Shown: one piece after another, positions 61,438 to 64,000 of the stretch
Position numbering within the stretch: position 1 is the first letter of the stretch
Layout of the letters: every line of letters begins with the position of its first letter
Source of the DNA: M3007 sp041741155
Lineage (GTDB): Bacteria; Bacteroidota; Bacteroidia; Chitinophagales; Saprospiraceae
Length of the DNA: 64,000 bases
Reading direction: 5' to 3'
NCBI GenBank assembly: GCA_041741155.1
Contig: JBGSKO010000018.1
Coordinates: 1-64,000 of the forward strand
Notes under the pieces: model-generated
What the model saw: only the letters and a program-made list of their open reading frames with translations
Databases searched by the model: none
What the model was told of the DNA's origin: nothing
Translations under genes and position numbers: made by a program

Positions 61438-63639
61438 TTAGTGTTTTCGTTGGGCAAACAGCCATTGCAGCACCGCGGAGTTATAGTATGTTTCCTGCCA
61501 AATTCCGTGGCCGAGGGTGGCGTACTCGGAGAAGCGCACCGGGGCTTTTATTTTTTCCAACGCCTGTACGATTGCCTGCGAGCGGTGTATGGGCACCACG
61601 TCGTCGCGGCGACCGTGGAAAACCCACATCGGCACGTTTTTTATTTTTTCAGCAAACCGCGGATCGCCACCGCCGCACAACGGCATGGCCGCAGCAAACC
61701 ATTCGGGCCGCCGCATGAGCAGGTCGAACGTACCGGCGCCGCCCATGGACAAGCCGGTCAGGTACATGCGGTCGCGATCAATAGCGGGGTTTTCGCGCAG
61801 TAGTTTTTCGATTAATTGGATGAGCAGGCGCATGGATTCCGTGGGCGCTTCGGACCACGTGGCTGCCGTGCGGATATCCGCGCCGGACCAGCGGTCGTTT
61901 TCAGGGCACTGCGGCGCGAGCACAAAACAGGGGTTTTGGCTAAAGTTTTCAGGTTCTGTGAAGGCGAGTACGCCGTTGCGCAGTTGCGCCTCGTTGTCGT
62001 GTCCGCGCTCGCCGGACCCGTGCAGAAACACTACGAGCGGGAGTTTTTTGAGTTTTCCCTGGCTATCCAGCAGTTGGTTTTTGTCGTCCCACGCATGGCC
62101 CGGCACGGCGTTGGATGCCAGCCCGTCGGCGGGGCGCAGGAAGCGGTATGGCAAAGCTGCGGATTCGCTTTCGCGGTAGGTGGCGCGTTCAAAAAAGAAC
62201 AGCGGGTTGGAGGGCACCTCGGGATTGGGGGGTACCGCCGGCCTAAGGGAGTGAATCCCGGCAGATTTGCCCAGCCAGCCGCCCTCGAAGCCGGCGCGTT
62301 GCAGGCCCTTTCGGATGTACGGGTTTCGTTTCATAATATCCCAAATCAGGCCACTGCGGTAGTTTTCGAGCATGAGCAGAATGGGGCCCTGGTCAATACC
62401 CAGATAGTCCGTATCGAACCAGCCACCGGGTAATTTGCCGCAAGCGGTAAATGATAGATTGAACGCATCTTTTAATCCGTATTGCCCCACGAGGCTGTCG
62501 TAGTGGGTATTCCACATCGCTTCCAGTGCCGGCAAACATACTTCAGGAGCAAACGGCACGGAACCGCCGGCGGCAGTTGGCGCGATCGTGCCGTCATCTT
62601 CCACATAATCCGAAGCCGCACCGCGGGCACTGTAGCCACGGAAGCGCTGCCAGTCTTCGTTACAGCGGTGCTGTGGGTCGTTTTTTGCTAAAAAATCTAC
62701 AGGTCCGTCGCAGGCAGTCAGGCCCCAGATGTTGTCGGTGTATCCCTTGAATTTACCTGGATTTTGGAGGCAGAAAGCTCGGTTGGCCAGTGTGGCACGT
62801 CGGCTGTTTTCAAAGTAATCTATGCCCTTGGCCCGCATGTACCGATCCTGAATGCCTCGAAAATCGAGCCAGACATGGCTGTACTGATGGCCGAAAAGGG
62901 GGCCGAAATTTACATGCGGTTGGCCCTGGTACGTATCCCAAAAATAGTTTTGGCACCAGGAATCCCAGGATTCGGGGGGGATGGTGTGCGTGGGCGAACC
63001 GAGTGCCAGGACGTATAAAATCATAGCCTCGGTGTACCCGAACCATTCGGCCTGAATGAAGCCCCGGTCGGGTCGCCAGCCCATACTCAGGCGGTTGTTG
63101 GCGTTCAGCATCCAGTCCCATTCCACCCGTCGGTACAGGGCGTCGGTGGTTTTCCGGATAGCATTTTCGACGGGGTTGTTGCGGTCAAAATACGTCTGGC
63201 AGGAAAGAATGCCGGCCAGGAGCAGACCGCTGTCAATACTCGATAATTCCACGTCCTTGAACCGGTGTGCGTGTTTATGGTCGAGGAAGTGGTAAAAGAA
63301 GCCCCTGTAGCCCGATACACCGGCGGCGGCATCGCCCTGGGGGAGTTCCAGCAAAACACGCACCGTGCGCAGTACCCGTTCTGCCGCCTGTTCGCGTGTG
63401 ATCCACCCGCGTTCGGCGCCCACGATGTAGCCACTCAAGCCAAAGCCCGTAGCCGCAACGCTGGAAAAGGCTTTTGTCGGCCAGCGGTCGGGGATTTGGG
63501 CGTTGCTATCCGCCTGCTCCCAGAAGAACAAAAACGTACGACGCTGCAGTTCATCCGTGCTGAACGGAGCCTGCGATTGGGCGGGAAGGGTAAATGCTAT
63601 AGATAAAAGGAGATAGAGCAGGAACAGCAATCGGGACAT
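61438..63639 (-). CDS. glucoamylase-like (PF10091, GH144-like) glycoside hydrolase fused to an alpha/beta-hydrolase esterase
   Basis: A 733-aa protein with a signal peptide (MSRLLFLLYLLLSIAFTLPAQ). Residues about 25-480 match the glucoamylase-like family: RRTFLFFWEQADS, SSVAATGFGLSGYIVGAERGW, RGFFYHFLDHKH, ELSSIDSGLLLAG, AEWFGYTEAMILYVLALGS, SHVWLDFRGIQDRYM and NIWGLTACDGP. The GH144 founder in Chitinophaga is an endo-beta-1,2-glucanase. Residues about 525-733 are a separate esterase/dienelactone hydrolase-like domain. It has FLHGSGERG (oxyanion), Ser631 in GLSMGGAG, Asp679/680 in GRRDDVVP and His711 in LGHGIW. The frame open to 63747 reads through tandem repeat and is rejected. The substrate is inferred. 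Confidence 0.88.
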   Translation of the reverse strand: MSRLLFLLYLLLSIAFTLPAQSQAPFSTDELQRRTFLFFWEQADSNAQIPDRWPTKAFSSVAATGFGLSGYIVGAERGWITREQAAERVLRTVRVLLELPQGDAAAGVSGYRGFFYHFLDHKHAHRFKDVELSSIDSGLLLAGILSCQTYFDRNNPVENAIRKTTDALYRRVEWDWMLNANNRLSMGWRPDRGFIQAEWFGYTEAMILYVLALGSPTHTIPPESWDSWCQNYFWDTYQGQPHVNFGPLFGHQYSHVWLDFRGIQDRYMRAKGIDYFENSRRATLANRAFCLQNPGKFKGYTDNIWGLTACDGPVDFLAKNDPQHRCNEDWQRFRGYSARGAASDYVEDDGTIAPTAAGGSVPFAPEVCLPALEAMWNTHYDSLVGQYGLKDAFNLSFTACGKLPGGWFDTDYLGIDQGPILLMLENYRSGLIWDIMKRNPYIRKGLQRAGFEGGWLGKSAGIHSLRPAVPPNPEVPSNPLFFFERATYRESESAALPYRFLRPADGLASNAVPGHAWDDKNQLLDSQGKLKKLPLVVFLHGSGERGHDNEAQLRNGVLAFTEPENFSQNPCFVLAPQCPENDRWSGADIRTAATWSEAPTESMRLLIQLIEKLLRENPAIDRDRMYLTGLSMGGAGTFDLLMRRPEWFAAAMPLCGGGDPRFAEKIKNVPMWVFHGRRDDVVPIHRSQAIVQALEKIKAPVRFSEYATLGHGIWQETYYNSAVLQWLFAQRKH

Positions 63640-63650
63640 GAACCAGAAGA

Positions 63651-63767
63651 GTTGAGAAGGGTTGAGAAGAGTTGAGAAAAGTTGAGGGGGTTGAGAGGAT
63701 TGAGAGGGGTGAGAAGCGCTGCTCTCAACCTCCTCAACTTTTCTCAACCCCTCTCAACCTCTATTCA
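63651..63767. repeat. decamer tandem repeat arranged as a large inverted repeat
   Basis: Five or more GTTGAGARRR-type decamers run from 63651 to about 63715, and their complement runs back to 63767. Arms 63671-63686 and 63733-63748 are perfectly complementary over 16 bp. The array fills nearly all the space between the GH144-esterase gene and the upstream T9SS cargo gene. Confidence 0.85.
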
Positions 63768-63772
63768 ACGAT

Positions 63773-64000
63773 CTACTGCTTCACAAACTTGGCGTAGCCA
63801 ATGGGCTGGCCCTGACCGTTGAAGCCCGTCAGGGAGTACATGCCGGCCGGGAAACGGGTCACATCTATTTCCGTGCGCAGATCACCGGAGGTGTTCAGCG
63901 CCGCTACCCGGCGACCCAGCATATCGGATATCTCAATACGCGCTACGTTCTGGAAATTGTCCACCCGCAACCGATCCGTTACCGGATTGGGCGATACTTT
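63773..64000 (-). CDS. C-terminal end of a T9SS type A secreted protein (cut by window edge)
   Basis: The last 75 residues of a gene that extends beyond base 64000. It reads KVSPNPVTDRLRVDNFQNV, then RIEISDMLGRRVAALN, FPAGMYSLTGFN and KFVKQ, which is the type A sorting domain (SPNP start, DMLGRRV, G-x-Y, F-V-K). The function of the main part is unknown. It is read in the same direction as the PUL and lies 133 bases upstream of the GH144-esterase gene, so it may be another secreted enzyme or binding protein of this locus. Confidence 0.85.
   Translation of the reverse strand, partial: KVSPNPVTDRLRVDNFQNVARIEISDMLGRRVAALNTSGDLRTEIDVTRFPAGMYSLTGFNGQGQPIGYAKFVKQ

Noticed and set aside
63640..63747. 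N-terminal extension of the GH144-esterase protein
   Set aside because: It is translated tandem repeat, and a good signal peptide starts at 63639.

Overview
The window looks like the chromosome of a Bacteroidota bacterium, most likely Saprospiraceae or Chitinophagia-like. The evidence is type IX secretion (T9SS) C-terminal sorting domains of both kinds (type B on the giant 4016-aa protein, type A on three others), a SusC/SusD pair, an RND efflux pump fused to its outer-membrane channel, an almost complete absence of Shine-Dalgarno sequences, and promoters of the Bacteroidota type TTTG-N20-TAnnTTTG (best seen at the tRNA-Ala gene and at 13400-13431). No 16S rRNA or taxonomic marker lies in the window, so the assignment stays at phylum or class level.

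Layout. 1-88: start of an IS630-like transposase, cut by the window edge. 350-12400: giant secreted adhesin-like protein with 35 Ig/PKD-like repeats of about 84 aa, of which twelve form an exact 753-bp trimeric higher-order repeat. 12486-13361: VOC-family protein and AntA-like protein on the minus strand. 13630-19771: metal-efflux operon (small membrane-anchored protein, CusA/CzcA-TolC fusion, adaptor lipoprotein). 19814-19887: tRNA-Ala(GGC). 20091-23056: small membrane proteins, TauE/SafE permease, thymidine kinase, outer-membrane barrel. 23427-29201: secreted metzincin-type protease with 18 PKD domains and a type A sorting domain. 29339-39236: surface polysaccharide cluster (wecB, gmd, GT-C membrane transferase, fcl, manC, three further glycosyltransferases, and a DUF433 protein). 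39340-42928: KefC-like antiporter, then an ECF sigma factor, putative anti-sigma factor and periplasmic partner. 42991-51902: subtilase, CoA-transferase, lipoprotein, dockerin/T9SS protein and housekeeping-type small proteins. 51949-64000: polysaccharide utilisation locus with a membrane-tethered HTH sensor, SusD, SusC, GH3 beta-glucosidase, a glucoamylase-like (PF10091, GH144-like) protein fused to an alpha/beta-hydrolase esterase, and the sorting domain of another T9SS cargo.

How the parts fit. The polysaccharide cluster makes GDP-mannose (manC), converts it to GDP-fucose (gmd, fcl), makes UDP-ManNAc (wecB), and carries transferases to use them. The PUL on the right is read right to left and has the parts needed to take up and cut a beta-glucan, plausibly beta-1,2-glucan, with an esterase to remove acyl groups.

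The most unusual theme is a set of short tandem repeats with 7-, 8-, 9- and 10-bp units. They sit at gene boundaries and, in two glycosyltransferase genes, inside the reading frame in units not divisible by three. They resemble the heptanucleotide STRR repeats known from filamentous cyanobacteria and could cause phase variation of surface sugars; that last step is inference.
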